This document shows, one piece after another, positions 45,017 through 55,850 of a stretch of 64,000 bases of DNA. Position 1 is the stretch's first letter. Each line of letters starts with the position of its first letter. This stretch comes from Fragum whitleyi. Taxonomy: Eukaryota; Mollusca; Bivalvia; Cardiida; Cardiidae. The stretch is from NCBI GenBank assembly GCA_948146395.1, contig OX411556.1, positions 5,927,083-5,991,082 on the forward strand. The letters are read 5' to 3'. The translations under genes and the position numbers were made by a program. The notes under the pieces were generated by a model. The model saw only the letters and a program-made list of their open reading frames with translations, searched no databases and was not told where the DNA came from.

Positions 45017-46338
45017 TTTGACAGAGATAGCTCTATTTCAAAACCAGTTACAGTTGTAAACACTGTCCCACAAGAATCAAATGTGATTGAATCAGAAGTT
45101 AGTTCAGACTTTAGTGAAAAATCTGTTCCTGGTCCACCTAAACTTGAGAACTCTGAAATACTAAAGAATCTTGACGACAAACTTTCGCATTTGGAGCCAT
45201 CTCAACGAGAAGAGCTGAAACAGTTGATTAATGAATATGAACATTTGTTTCCTGACATCCCCACAAGAACTGATAAAATATATCATGATGTCATTGTGGA
45301 AGATTCTCAACCAATAAAACAACATCCTTATAGAATGAATCCAATGAAACAAAAAGCCCTTCAAGATGAAGTGAATTACTTATTGGAGAATGATTTTATT
45401 GAACCCAGCCAAAGTTTTTACAGTTCACCATGTATATTAGTTCCAAAGCCAAATGGAACATACAGAATGTGTACTGACTATCGAAAAGTGAACTCAGTGA
45501 CAAAATCTGACTCTTTTCCAATACCAAGAATTGATGACTGTATTGACAAAGTCGGTAATTCTAAATATGTCACCAAATTTGACCTTCTCAAAGGATTCTG
45601 GCAAGTTCCGCTCACTGATAGGGCCAAAGAAGTATCAGCATTTGCTACTCCAACTGGTCTGTACCAGTACAAAGTTATGCCATTTGGGATGAAAAGTTCT
45701 CCTGCGACGTTTCAGCGGCTTGTAAATATGGTTATAGCTGGCTTAGATGGCTGTGACGCATACATCGATGATGTCATCATCTATACAGATACATGGAGTG
45801 ACCACCTTCAAAGAATCAAACAATTCTTCGACCGTCTCAGTGATGCAAAATTGACTGTTAATCTTGGAAAAACAGAATTTTGTCATGCTACTGTTACTTT
45901 CTTAGGACATCTTGTGGGACAGGGTCAAGTTAAACCTTTAGAATCTTAGGTCAATGCCATCTCTGAGTTTCCTGTGCCTGCTACTAAAAAGCAACTGATG
46001 CAATTTCTTGGTATGGCTGGCTACTATAGAAAGTTTTGTAAGAATTTTTCTATAATAGCTGAACCTTTAACAAACTTATTAAAGAAAAACGTTAAGTTCA
46101 AATGGAATGATAACTGTCAAGTTGCCTTTGATCGCTTGAAAGCCATACTAAAGAGCACACCAGTTCTTTTAGCACCTGATTTTGACAAATGTTTCAAATT
46201 AGCTGTTGATGCAAGTGATGTGGGTATTGGTGCTGTTCTTTTGCAAGAAGACGATGATGGTATAGATCATCCAGTTTGTTATTATTCCAAAAAATTAAAC
46301 AATCATCAGAAAAACTACTCCACCATTGAAAAGGAATG
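45017..46338 (+). pseudogene. pol part 3: reverse transcriptase and start of RNase H
   Basis: RT motifs in order: YRMCTDYRKVN, TKFDLLKGFWQV, PFGMKSSPATFQ, the active-site box YIDDVIIY and FLGHLVG. An in-frame TAG at 45947-45949 interrupts the thumb/connection, after which LMQFLGMAGYYRKF and the RNase H start KLAVDASDVGIGAVLLQ follow in the same frame. The frame is then cut at NYSTIEKE by a LINE insertion (target copy 46322-46338). The rest of RNase H lies 5.7 kb downstream. Confidence 0.9.
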
Positions 46339-46643
46339 AATGAATGAATGATTGGTGTTTTAAGGCCCGTCGACAACTAAGGTCATTTTGGGCGCAAAAC
46401 TCTAAAAAATAACTTATTTTAAAAGGCGACGTATACCTTCAAAACTAAGATAACTATAACACTTTAAAACAAAACGCTGTAAATCGTGTAATAAAAATTA
46501 TGCGAACAGTAGAAATGTAAAAGAGAAGTATTACTTCCAAAACTTAAAAGAAAATCGTGCTCAAAAGAACACTCTATATTAATGTAAAATTCAAAGAGAC
46601 ATTTTTAAAACTAAGGGAAACTTGGATTCAAAAGAAAATAAAA

Positions 46644-49600
46644 TCATATTTTATAATACAAATTAATGGCCTTAAGGTAATCAAAAATCAGTTCAATTTT
46701 TACATAATCAAATAAGTTCTTCATACTGTCAACTTTAAAATATCTATCTCTAGTAAAAGAGAAATCTAAACAATCAATAAAAATATGCTTGACAGTAAGA
46801 GGACAGTCGCAAGGAATACACATTGGCATGTCTTCTCCCTTTAAAAGATAAGAGTGTGTGAGGTGTGTATGGCCAATGCGTAACCGAGTCAAGATAAGTT
46901 CTTCGCGACGGTTTGACCTGTAACCAGGTAACCAATCGCCGAGGTCCTGTCGAACAGAAAATAATTTATTGTACTGGTTGGCTGGATCATTCCAACATTC
47001 ACTCCAGACATCATGAATAAAACTATGAATAAGGGGTTTAAAATCAGTAAAAGGTACTTCAAATGGTAAAATTTCAAGTGACAATGCGTCCTTGGCAGCT
47101 TTATCTGCCTCCTCGTTACCATGAATACCAATGTGGCTTGGAAGCCAGCAGAAAATAAGATCAACATCATTTAGCTGAGCTATTTTATCGAGTAATCTTA
47201 CGATAAGGGGGTTGTCAGTTTTCTCGTGCTCAATCGCTTGCATACTTGACATGGAGTCAGTGTATATAATATAACGAGAGAATCGTTCTGCGATCATATG
47301 ATCGAGTGCGAGATCAATGGCCTTAAGCTCGGCTGAAAAAATGGAAGAGTTATTAGGAAGGCGGAATTGATATTTTTCGCCATCTAAAATAGTGGCTGAA
47401 GCAACTTTTTCGCCATCTTTTGAACCGTCTGTGTATATCTCTTCATATGAAGTGTATTTTTCTTTGACCTCCAAGAATTTTGTTTTAAAAATAGATGGAT
47501 CTGTTGTATCCTTTTTGCTGGAAGCAAGATCATAAAGAAACGTGGGACTTTTATATGTCCACAAAGGAACATCAGGAACAATATGTTCTGCCACGTCCTC
47601 TAGATCAAAATCTAGAGAGTGAACATCTGCTTCACAACGTAAACTAAATGGGGGTATTGCACTTGGTTTTTTATCAAAATCCCGTCTGTGTTTAGGTTCA
47701 AACACAGCTTTGTATGTCGGATTCTCAGGATTTGACTTAAGTTTTAAAAAATATTGTAAAGAAAGCTTCTTCCTTCGTAAATTTAAGGAAGGCTCATTTG
47801 CTTCTGTATAAAGACTGTTAACTGGTGACGTTCTAAATGCACCCAACGCCAAACGCAATCCTTGATTATGAATAGTATCAAGTTTGCGAAGGTATGAAGG
47901 GCGTGCAGAACCATAAACAACACAGCCATAGTCTAGTTTTGATCTAACAAGTGCCCTATAGAGGCGCAATAGAACCTTTTTATCGGCTCCCCAGTCAATA
48001 CTGGATACAACACGTAAAAGATTAAGTGCCTTTTGGCATTTATTTTTCAAATTGTCAATATGGGGTATAAACGACAGCTTAGAATCAAAAATTAGTCCTA
48101 AGAATTTAAATATCTAAACAACTTCAATCTGCACTCCGTCCAACTTTAATTCTGGATCGGAGTGCATTTTTCTTGATTGACAAAAATGCATACATTTGGT
48201 TTTTGTCTTTGAAAACTTGAAGCCGTTTTCATTGGACCGTTTTGAAAGATTGTTTAAGACTTGCTGCAACTGTCTTTCAATTGTATACATGTGTTTTGAT
48301 CTGTAACAGATACAGAAGTCATCAACATAAAGGAAACATTCCACGCCAGGGCAAACAGTTTTAACGATATTGTTTATTTTGACACTAAATAGTGTCACCG
48401 ATAAAATACTTCCCTGGGGTACACCTATTTCTTGTTCATGAGGATCAGATAGAGTATCTCCGACCCGGACTCTAAACTGTCGTTCATCCAAAAAAGCTGA
48501 GATGAAATAGGCAAGGCGACCTCGTATACCGAAATCATAGAGGTCGTTCATAATTCCATACTTCCACGTGGTATCATAAGCACTTTCGAGATCGAAAAAG
48601 ACAGAAACAACATGTTCTTTCTTTATAAAGGCTTCTCGAATAAATGTCTCGAAGCGAACAAGATGATCAAGAGTGCTTCTCTGTTTACGAAAGCCACTTT
48701 GGACTTGAGTAATAAGGTGGTTCTTTTCAAGAAACCAGACAAGACGATCATTTACCATTCTTTCCATGGTCTTGCAAATACAACTAGTTAAAGCAATAGG
48801 GCGATAATTAGATGGATTTGTGGAATCTTTACCTGGTTTAGGTATTGGAATAACGATAGCTTCCCGCCAAGATGCTGGAATGCTTCCCGTTGTCCATACC
48901 TGATTATAAATTTGAAGTAAGCAATGAAGGGAACGAGACGGCAAACGTTTGAGGAACTGATAATGAATAGCATCTGGTCCGACAGCAGTGTCGTGACATT
49001 TCTTTAAAGCTTTTTTCAATTCCTTAACGGAAAAGTCTCTATTATATTGCTCCAGATTTCTGGAACTAAAATTAAGCTTAGACTTTTCTTTTTCACCTTG
49101 AAACTTCTGAAACGTAGGTGAATAATTAGTAGAGGAAGATTTCTTGGCAAACGTGTCTGCTAAGACATTAGCAATATCATGTTTCGAAGAAACTGTATTA
49201 TCTTCATCTGTTTGAAGGTGGCCAACACTTAGTGATGTATTCTTCCCACTAATTTTACGTATCATATCCCATGTCTTTTTGACAGATGATCTAGAATTTA
49301 ATCTAGAGACATACTGTCTCCAAGACGAACGCTTACTTTGTTTTATAGTGCGACGTGCTTTTGCACGTGCAATTTTAAATTTGTAAAGATTTTCCTTTGT
49401 AGGTCTTAAGCCAAATGATCTGAGAGCACGTTTTCTCTCAGTTATAGCCTTTTTGCAATCTTCATTGAACCATGGTTTGTTTGGAACTTTGGGGTCAGGT
49501 GATGTTCGAGGAATAGTCTTTTCTGCAACAGAGTACAGTAAAGATGTGAAAAGCTCTGTGGGGTTTTCACAATCATCAAATGCTTCCGGATTAATAGACT

Positions 49601-50381
49601 GCTCACATGCAGTTTTAAACTGTTCCCAATTAGCCTTATGGAGTTTCCAACGTCTCGGACGTTCTTGAACCGATGGTCCAAGTTCCGAGACATGGATAGG
49701 AAAATGGTCACTACCATGTAGATCGCAGTCTACTTTCCATTTAAAATCAGGAAAAATCCCAGGACTGCATAATGTTAAATCTAGTGACGAATAAGAACCA
49801 GTGGCAGGATGGAGGTACGTTGAACTTTTATCATTCAACAAAACTAATTCTTGTCTCATGATGAAATCTTCTACAGCACGACCTTTGTCATCTGTATTCG
49901 AACATCCCCATAAAGTATGATGAGAGTTAAAATCTCCCATCAAAATAAAAGGTTTAGGCAACTTGTCAACCAAGTCATCAAATAGCCTTCTATCAAAAGC
50001 AGATAGCAAATAAATCGAACACAGTGTAACAGTTTTGTTCAAAGATATACTTACAGAGATTGCCTGTAAGTTGGTATCAAGTTGCACCAAATGATGTGGA
50101 ACATTGTTATTTACAACGATTCCGACACCACCAGATGCTTTATCACCAGAATGAAAGTTTTTAAGATAGCATGAATGGTGCTTCAAGGAAAAATTATCTG
50201 TATCTTTTAAAAATGTTTCCTGTAAGCAAAATGCCACTGGTTTATATTTCGACACTAAAAGGTTAAGTTCCTCGAAATTGGCTCTGATGCTCCGACAATT
50301 CCATTGTAAAATGTTGTTCGCCATTATGAAGGTTAAAGAGAGAAAAATACCAATGATTTTCGGAAGTATGTAATTATTCAT
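46644..50381 (-). pseudogene. LINE ORF2: endonuclease-RT-RNase H, one nonsense codon
   Basis: A single frame of about 1245 codons with one in-frame TAG at 48114-48116 (EVV*IFKFLGLIFD). Domains from the N-terminus: APE endonuclease (QWNCRS, LQETF, GDFNSHHTLWGC, GSDHFPIHV); RT (PKPGKDSTNPSNYRPIALTS, FFDLESAYDTTWK, GVPQGSILSVTLF, active site YVDD); RNase HI after the stop (YTDGSKDG, ELKAIDLAL, YTDSMSS, GNEEADKAAKDA); and a C-terminal Cys/His cluster CIPCDC...H...C. The start overlaps ORF1 by 4 nt; an alternative internal start is the Met of MANNILQWN. Apart from the TAG, the element could be competent for target-primed reverse transcription. Confidence 0.92.
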
Positions 50382-51418
50382 TTTTTATTACAAAGTTTAA
50401 TAATACCTGCACCTTGCCTAATAACATCCGGATGTTCGCCTGATTTTGATTGCGTAACATCAACAGATGTGGTTTGTTTGAGTACTTTAGACTCATGGAG
50501 AGGGTCTCTCCACTGGTCGAGATTGCTGTTCCAATCCGAAGGATCTGGTTCATTTGAATCCTGATCCATTTTATTATCTTCTTCATTTTCCTCCTCATCG
50601 TCACCCTTCAACTCGCTAAAGCGATTCGAGGTAGTAACTACGGGAGGATTTAACTTCTCCATCTGAATTAATAGTTTCTTACGTTGAATCATTTCAAGTT
50701 TGTCCAAACGCTCAACTTCATCCATTCCAGCAGATTCAGGATTGGGGGTCCTGGGCGCTGAAGGCTTATTCGTTTTAGATTTTGATGTACCTACATTTTT
50801 CTCAGTGTTCAATTTTGAGTCAGAAGAAGGGGTTGATCTGGGCATTGAAAAGGGATTTTGTATATTTGAAGAGGGTGTATTTAGTGGTTTCTTTGGCATC
50901 AATTTCTCAACCAAAGATCTAGGTATTAGACCTTTAAGCTCCTCGGCCATATTGGTATTGGTAAAAATTTCTTTTCCATCCTTTTTAATGGAAATTCGTT
51001 TTACCTCTGTTACCCCCTGTGATTTTAGATTTTCTTTGATATCTGTTACTGAATTGCAATGAGAAAGCTCTTTACAGCGGATTACACCTTTGCAAAAGTT
51101 TAATTTCTCATGTGCATAAATCTTGACAGGAATATTGAAAAAGGTATCATGATCAAGGAGATTAGATGCCTGCTGTTTTGAGAAAACATCGACAAGAATA
51201 GTGCCATTCTTTAGAGTTTTCACAGAACGAGGAGAACCTAAAATACTCTGAATTTGTTTTTTCACAACGAAAGGAGAAAGTTTTGAAATTGGACGTGAAG
51301 AATCTTCTGACTCTATAACGATAAATCGTGAAAATGATGATGAAGTTTCATTGTCTGATTCACTATCAGAGAGAAGCCTTTTTTGGTCAGTAATCTTGGA
51401 TTTTTTTTGTGTAGCCAT
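50378..51418 (-). CDS. LINE ORF1 protein (nucleic-acid-binding gag-like)
   Basis: 346 residues from ATG 51418 to TGA 50378-50380. The N-terminus is rich in Ser/Asp/Glu. A region around residues 45-115 (SPFVVKKQIQSILGSPRSVK, NGTILVDVFSK, KIYAHEKLNFCKGVIRC) resembles the RRM-like fold in ORF1 proteins of I/Jockey-type LINEs. The C-terminal half is low-complexity Pro/Ser/Asn then acidic (DDEEENEED). No CCHC knuckle is visible. Its TGA overlaps the ORF2 ATG as ATGA. It presumably packages the LINE RNA; this is a family inference. Confidence 0.82.
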   Translation of the reverse strand: MATQKKSKITDQKRLLSDSESDNETSSSFSRFIVIESEDSSRPISKLSPFVVKKQIQSILGSPRSVKTLKNGTILVDVFSKQQASNLLDHDTFFNIPVKIYAHEKLNFCKGVIRCKELSHCNSVTDIKENLKSQGVTEVKRISIKKDGKEIFTNTNMAEELKGLIPRSLVEKLMPKKPLNTPSSNIQNPFSMPRSTPSSDSKLNTEKNVGTSKSKTNKPSAPRTPNPESAGMDEVERLDKLEMIQRKKLLIQMEKLNPPVVTTSNRFSELKGDDEEENEEDNKMDQDSNEPDPSDWNSNLDQWRDPLHESKVLKQTTSVDVTQSKSGEHPDVIRQGAGIIKLCNKK

Positions 51419-52010
51419 GTTAGAGTCATTTGTTTCATCGGCAATGCTCCACCACCCACCCTCCGAGTCCTACAAGGGGACACCTAACCTGGGGAATTCC
51501 ATCTCAGGAGGTGCCGGGGATACATCGCCGATATACTCGGATAAATTGGCTAGATCAAGCAATCAATACTTCCTGTGATTTATTCACCCAAGCATGAAAC
51601 AATACCGGAGAGTATTATTGTCGATCAAACACCATTTTCACCCGATTGGCCCATGAGCCACCGCCTTCTAAGGCACATAATGTGAAATGTCAATTATCGA
51701 AAACGGTGGTTTAAGGAAACAATTTAAAAGACAAGATGCAGAATAAAAACGCCCTAGGGCAAGACATGACCAGCCGATTGATCAGGTCGGGCCCGCCTGA
51801 CCTCCCGTTTATCCCAACTCAGGGCCAAAGTGGTGTGTTGCAAAAACAGGGCCTAGCCAATCCCTGAGGTCACTCAACCACCAGGATCCCGTCATCAGGC
51901 ATTACGGGTTGCAGCCCACGGCAAACGGGCAGGTCCATTTGTTTGGGGTCTTACCATGTACTACATGGACAGCAGCCGACTATTTCTATCCCCCCGCCCA
52001 GCTGGGGGCA
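51419..52010 (-). other. LINE 5' UTR
   Basis: About 590 bp between the ORF1 start and the upstream target copy. It is more GC-rich than its surroundings, and its 5' end reads TGCCCCCAGCTGGGCGGGG on the minus strand. An internal promoter is expected for a full-length LINE, but no specific site is identified. Confidence 0.7.
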
Positions 52011-52250
52011 ACCATTGAAAAGGAATGTCTTGCTCTGATTTTGGCAATCCAATATTTTGAAGTTTATTTAACATCTGCAACTTCTCCTATAGTTGTATTC
52101 AGTGACCACAATCCCTTAAGTTTTCTTCACAAACTTAAGAGTAAGAACCAAAGATTATTGAGGTGGAGTTTGTCACTTCAAGAATTTGATCTTGATGTAA
52201 GACACATTAAAGGAAAAGACATTATACCAGATGCTCTGTCAAGAGTCTAA
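52011..52250 (+). pseudogene. pol part 4: RNase H remainder
   Basis: Resumes with TIEKECLALILAIQYFEVYL after the second copy of the LINE target duplication (52011-52027). It contains VVFSDHNPLSFL (TDH-like catalytic Asp) and ends DIIPDALSRV with TAA 52248-52250. Removing the LINE and one target copy restores the reading frame across TGT (Cys), so the LINE hit an RNase H frame that was open locally. RNase H is the last pol domain, about 270 bp before the 3' LTR. Confidence 0.88.
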
Positions 52251-52511
52251 AATTTTGTATTGTCTTATCTTTAATAAAACATTGAATTTAACAGTAACAT
52301 TTCACTATATTTTTTTGTATATATGTATGTATCTTTGCATATATTACTCTTTTTCAATTCTTTTGATGAAATAGTTTGTATTTTCATGCTAGATGTGCTG
52401 AAATGTTTCAACGAATCATGATATTATCAATTATGTGATGTATATTATCACTGTATATGCTAATGATAATGAAAAAGAAAGATTTATTTCATAAACCTTT
52501 CTTTTTTCTTT

Positions 52512-52523
52512 CAAGGGGGAAAG
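52512..52523 (+). other. Polypurine tract
   Basis: AAGGGGGAAAG directly precedes the 3' LTR, the expected plus-strand priming site of an LTR element. Confidence 0.75.
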
Positions 52524-53076
52524 TGTTATATATAAACTATAAATAAACCTAATGGTTTTTACCGTGTCTATTTTTAGAATTAGTCTGGGAATTTTCCAAT
52601 TACCGGTACCTTGACTAATAGGTAAATGTATGTAGAAGATTTTAGATCTTTCTAGAAAGTCCTTTTAGAAAGTGATTCAGACTCTAGAGTATTCTTACGT
52701 TCTATACTATTCCAGATTGTTCTATAGTATTATATAAAGGGGTTCCTACAGCATTCTTGGTACACTTGATTTAGACTTATGGTTTCATTTAGTAGTACTG
52801 TGTTAAACTAAAAGGGGATTTCTCGTTATCTTAAAAGTGTGTTTAAAAGCGTGTTTAATTTAAATTCGGATATTATTGGACTTATTATTTGTGGACCAGG
52901 AACTTAATTAAATTGGATCTAAAATTTAAAACTCTAGGATTAAACATTCAAGGTATTGTAATTTGTTTTTGTATTAGTTTCATATTGTCAATAATTGTGT
53001 TATTATTGTCAATAAATATTGTTAATTGTAAAGTTTGTTGCTGGCTTCTTTATTCTTGTTACATTGGCACGTAACA
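52524..53076 (+). repeat. 3' LTR
   Basis: 553 bp, TGTTATATA...CGTAACA, followed by GTGT. It differs from the 5' LTR by 7 substitutions, a 6-bp insertion after CCAATTACC, and one T deletion, counted by eye. Confidence 0.92.
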
Positions 53077-53639
53077 GTGTTCATTGAATACCGAATTTAT
53101 AAAATGAGAAATCTAAAACAGATAAAAACGAGGCTATGCCGAGTTTTTATCGGTTTTAGATGACGAGTTAAATAAATTCTGTATTTTATGAGCACAAATT
53201 TTATATTCAATTTATAATATGATCCGAATTTTTGCAAAAAATCGTCAAAGTTCTTGAAATTCGACATTTCAATTTTCCGCGAAACTTATAACACCGTTTA
53301 AAACTGACGTCACAAAATATACATTATGACGTCATTTTTGCAGTTACAAAAATAGCGTTGCTATTCGCTCTGAGCTCATTTGCAAAGTTATTCCACTCGT
53401 GTAATAACAGTGTCACCTGTTTAATGACAAAAATATTCAACGAGGTTATTTCACTTCCGCGACGTAGGTCATATTTTAAAAAAAAATCATCTTCGCTTAA
53501 CCTTTTGGTAAAATCCGCCCATTGATTTAGGAGGAGAAGATGTTTAAAGAAAAAGTTCCTGCATGGACGGACGGACACACGATGGAAATACCGCCATGAC
53601 AATAGCTCGCTGGTCCCTAAGCCAGTGGAGATGAAAATG

Positions 53640-53910
53640 GCCATATATGGCAAAATATAAAAACATCTTCTCTAAAACTACTGGTCAGAATTCATTCGAA
53701 CTGCACATGAATGATGCTTGGGACATGCTGTTTCATATTCCTTCTTTAAGTCCTGATTAGGCAGATAACTTGTCTGCCGCGTCATCCAAATATGGACCTT
53801 TATGGTTAAATTTTTCAAAAAAAAGTCTTCTTCTATGAAACTACTGGTTAGTTTTCAACAAAATTTCCTGGGTGAAACCTAGAACATGCTCTCATAGATT
53901 TGTATCTGAA
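53640..53910 (+). repeat. ~190-bp satellite-like units (CTTCTCTGAAACTACTGGTC type)
   Basis: TCTTCTCTAAAACTACTGGTC (53668) and CTTCTTCTATGAAACTACTGG (53829) recur. A related unit (CTTCTTCTCTGAAACTGCTGG) lies at 40870-41000 in the same intron before the LTR element, so the LTR element may have split a larger array. Confidence 0.65.
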
Positions 53911-54009
53911 ATTATGATTGAAGTTAACCATCAAGTCAGCTTAAAGGGGTGCCATTATGACAAAATAAATAGAGGATAATCGTTTGTTTCAGTGTAAGAT
54001 CGATTTTGA

Positions 54010-54070
54010 AGCTCACCTGAGCACAAAGTGTCCAATGTGTGCTTTTGTGGTTGTGTGATGTCCGTCGTTA
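54010..54070 (+). repeat. Short 5' fragment of the hairpin-ended element
   Basis: AGCTCACCTGAGCACAAAGTG then GTCCGTCGTT. It directly joins a foldback fragment (53964-54009), so one element inserted into or truncated the other. Confidence 0.7.
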
Positions 54071-54144
54071 ACGCTTTCCTTAAATACACACTAGGGGGAC
54101 AATGATTGAACTTGCAACCTAGAAATTGTCATTTTGATTGTGTT

Positions 54145-54310
54145 TATATAAGTCGTACTCAGTGTATTATATGAAAAACATTATCTTACGAGGTAAGGAG
54201 AAATGAAAATTGTCGAGGCTCCGCCGAGACAATTATACAATACATTAAGTACGTATTATATTTATCTTAGAACCTCTATTTGTCTTCTTTTCGTCGATGT
54301 TTCTATATTT
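54145..54310 (+). repeat. Hairpin repeat, same family as 25115
   Basis: AAGTCGTACTCAGTGTATTA, hairpin GAAAATTGTCGAGGCTCCGC CGAGACAATT, then CTTAGAACCTCTATTTGTCT. Confidence 0.72.
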
Positions 54311-55109
54311 CTAATTAATTGCACTTATGAAATCTAGGCTAAGTACGCAAATGTGTGGTAATGTGGGGTCAAAATTTAGGTCAGAATTTTAGCATTTAGA
54401 AATCCTTTTTTTTTTTTGACTCCCTGGGAGACTTTTTTTTCTCTAAATTCATCATAATTTCCAATTTCCCTCAGCCCTCGTATTTTAATCTATTGCTTCT
54501 AACTCCGCCTCCAATAGACTCTATTCATGGACTCATGAACGGGAAGTGAAATTGCTTCATATTTGAATTAAGAAAAAAATACGAGGTCACAGCGCTGAGG
54601 CTCTCGGTCACAGGTGAGAGCCAATCATTTGATTTTTGATACACAGGTCGTTTGATGGCCTTAATAGAAAGCATTTGATGGCCTTAATAGAAAGCATTAA
54701 GCTAGTAAGTCAAAAGTCAAGGTCACAAAGTCAATATAAATAGGTTTAAGCTTTTGGTTAAAGTATTCAAGTAGGTGAATTCTTAAGGTTATGGACAGGG
54801 AGTCACGAATCTTGGTCTGTGGTGAAAACTCGACAGTATGATTGAGCTAGTTGTTAGCATCCAGAATATAATTTGAAGGTTAATTTTTTAAAATGTTTTT
54901 TGTAGGCCAAGGTCATAAGGCAAGAGTCTCGATCGCTGCGCCTTTAGCCTAAAGATTGTTCATATCCAGTTTAATCATCCTAAGTATAAGCATTTAGAAA
55001 CTATAGGAAATTATCTGCTTACTTGGTTTAGGTTTTTAGGCATGTCACAAAGTAAAAGGACTTTATAACAATTAAAACCTAATCATCGGATGAGTAAAGA
55101 CATTCAGTA

Positions 55110-55372
55110 TGATGACTAATTTTGTTAGGTCGATTGCGAGGAAAGCTAAAGCTTATAGAATCACTCTCGAACACTCAATCCTTATGTTTTCTCACCACTA
55201 AGAGAGAGGCAGTGGTTTTAACCCTTTGCCTCAAAATTTTACAGCTGGATGAACTGGGCTGGTATGTGTTTTGAGCATAAACACACCCCGGCGACAGTGG
55301 GCTCTAACCACGGACCTCCTGACCACAGGTCGCGTGAATTTCCCACTAGGTCATCGAAGCAGTCATGACCGT
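55110..55372 (-). repeat. tRNA-derived SINE (family a), inverted copy
   Basis: In reverse complement it matches the 20162 SINE: CTGACCTAGTGG-like A box region, GGTCCGTGGTTAGAGCCC (B box eroded), TCGCCGGGGTGTGTTTATG, GGAT TGAGTGTTCGAGAG. Confidence 0.8.
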
Positions 55373-55558
55373 AGTTAAAAGCATTAAGCTTTAAATAAAG
55401 AAGGAAAGAATAAAGTTTTTGGTTGAAGTGTCTGGTTAATATCTTTATTAAAGCAATTCAAAGGTTAAGGAAAAGGTCAAATTGACAAGGACCTCATTCA
55501 TTAGTTAAAGCCTATCACCTGTTGAGAAGGTATTTGAAGTTTTGATATTTCTAGGTAC

Positions 55559-55850
55559 AGTCAATCTCGCTCAAGCGACAACATCTATTAAGCTAACATT
55601 TTAATTAAGCGATCGCTTTATAAATTTCCTTTTTTTTAAAACAACGCATCTTAAAAAGTATGTACTATTGATCTAAAATATATTATAAATCAATCCTGTG
55701 TTGGAAAAACTCATTAAACGATTCTTGTGAGTTTCAATTACATGATTATAGAAGAATCCAAAATAACATAAATATTCAATCAAAATAATGTTTCTTATTA
55801 GTTAAGCAAACCGTGTCCTAAGCGTCCATTCTCTTTAACAACCGCTTTTT
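55559..55850 (+). mobile_element. Decayed MITE (family 5)
   Basis: CAGTCAATCTCGCTCAAGCG, AATTAAGCGATCGCTTTATA, AACCGTGTCCTAAGCGTCCA. Its right end is cut by the hairpin-ended element starting at 55851. Confidence 0.72.

Larger units (their letters stand above)
46339..52010 (-). mobile_element. Full-length non-LTR retrotransposon (I superfamily, Nimb-like?), nested in the LTR element
   Basis: 5672 bp between 17-bp target copies ACCATTGAAAAGGAATG (46322-46338, 52011-52027). On the minus strand it has a ~590-bp 5' UTR, ORF1, ORF2 with APE endonuclease, RT and RNase H, a short 3' UTR and an (ATTC)n-like tail at the junction. RNase H in ORF2 places it in the I superfamily; the clade name is inferred. 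The only coding defect seen is one TAG in ORF2. It is inserted antisense to the LTR element and to P450 copy C. Confidence 0.93.
41051..53076 (+). mobile_element. Ty3/gypsy-type LTR retrotransposon with Gmr1-like order (gag-PR-INT-RT-RH), carrying a nested LINE
   Basis: Bounded by direct LTRs (548 and 553 bp, TGTTA...TAACA) and a 4-bp duplication GTGT (41047-41050, 53077-53080). Hand alignment of the LTRs shows 7 substitutions and 2 indels, about 1.3% substitution. Internal order is gag with zinc knuckle, DTG protease, integrase, reverse transcriptase and RNase H. Integrase therefore precedes RT, unlike ordinary gypsy elements and like the Gmr1 group. The element has stops and frameshifts and a LINE in its RNase H, so it is not autonomous now. 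It sits in the intron of P450 copy C in the same orientation. Confidence 0.93.
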
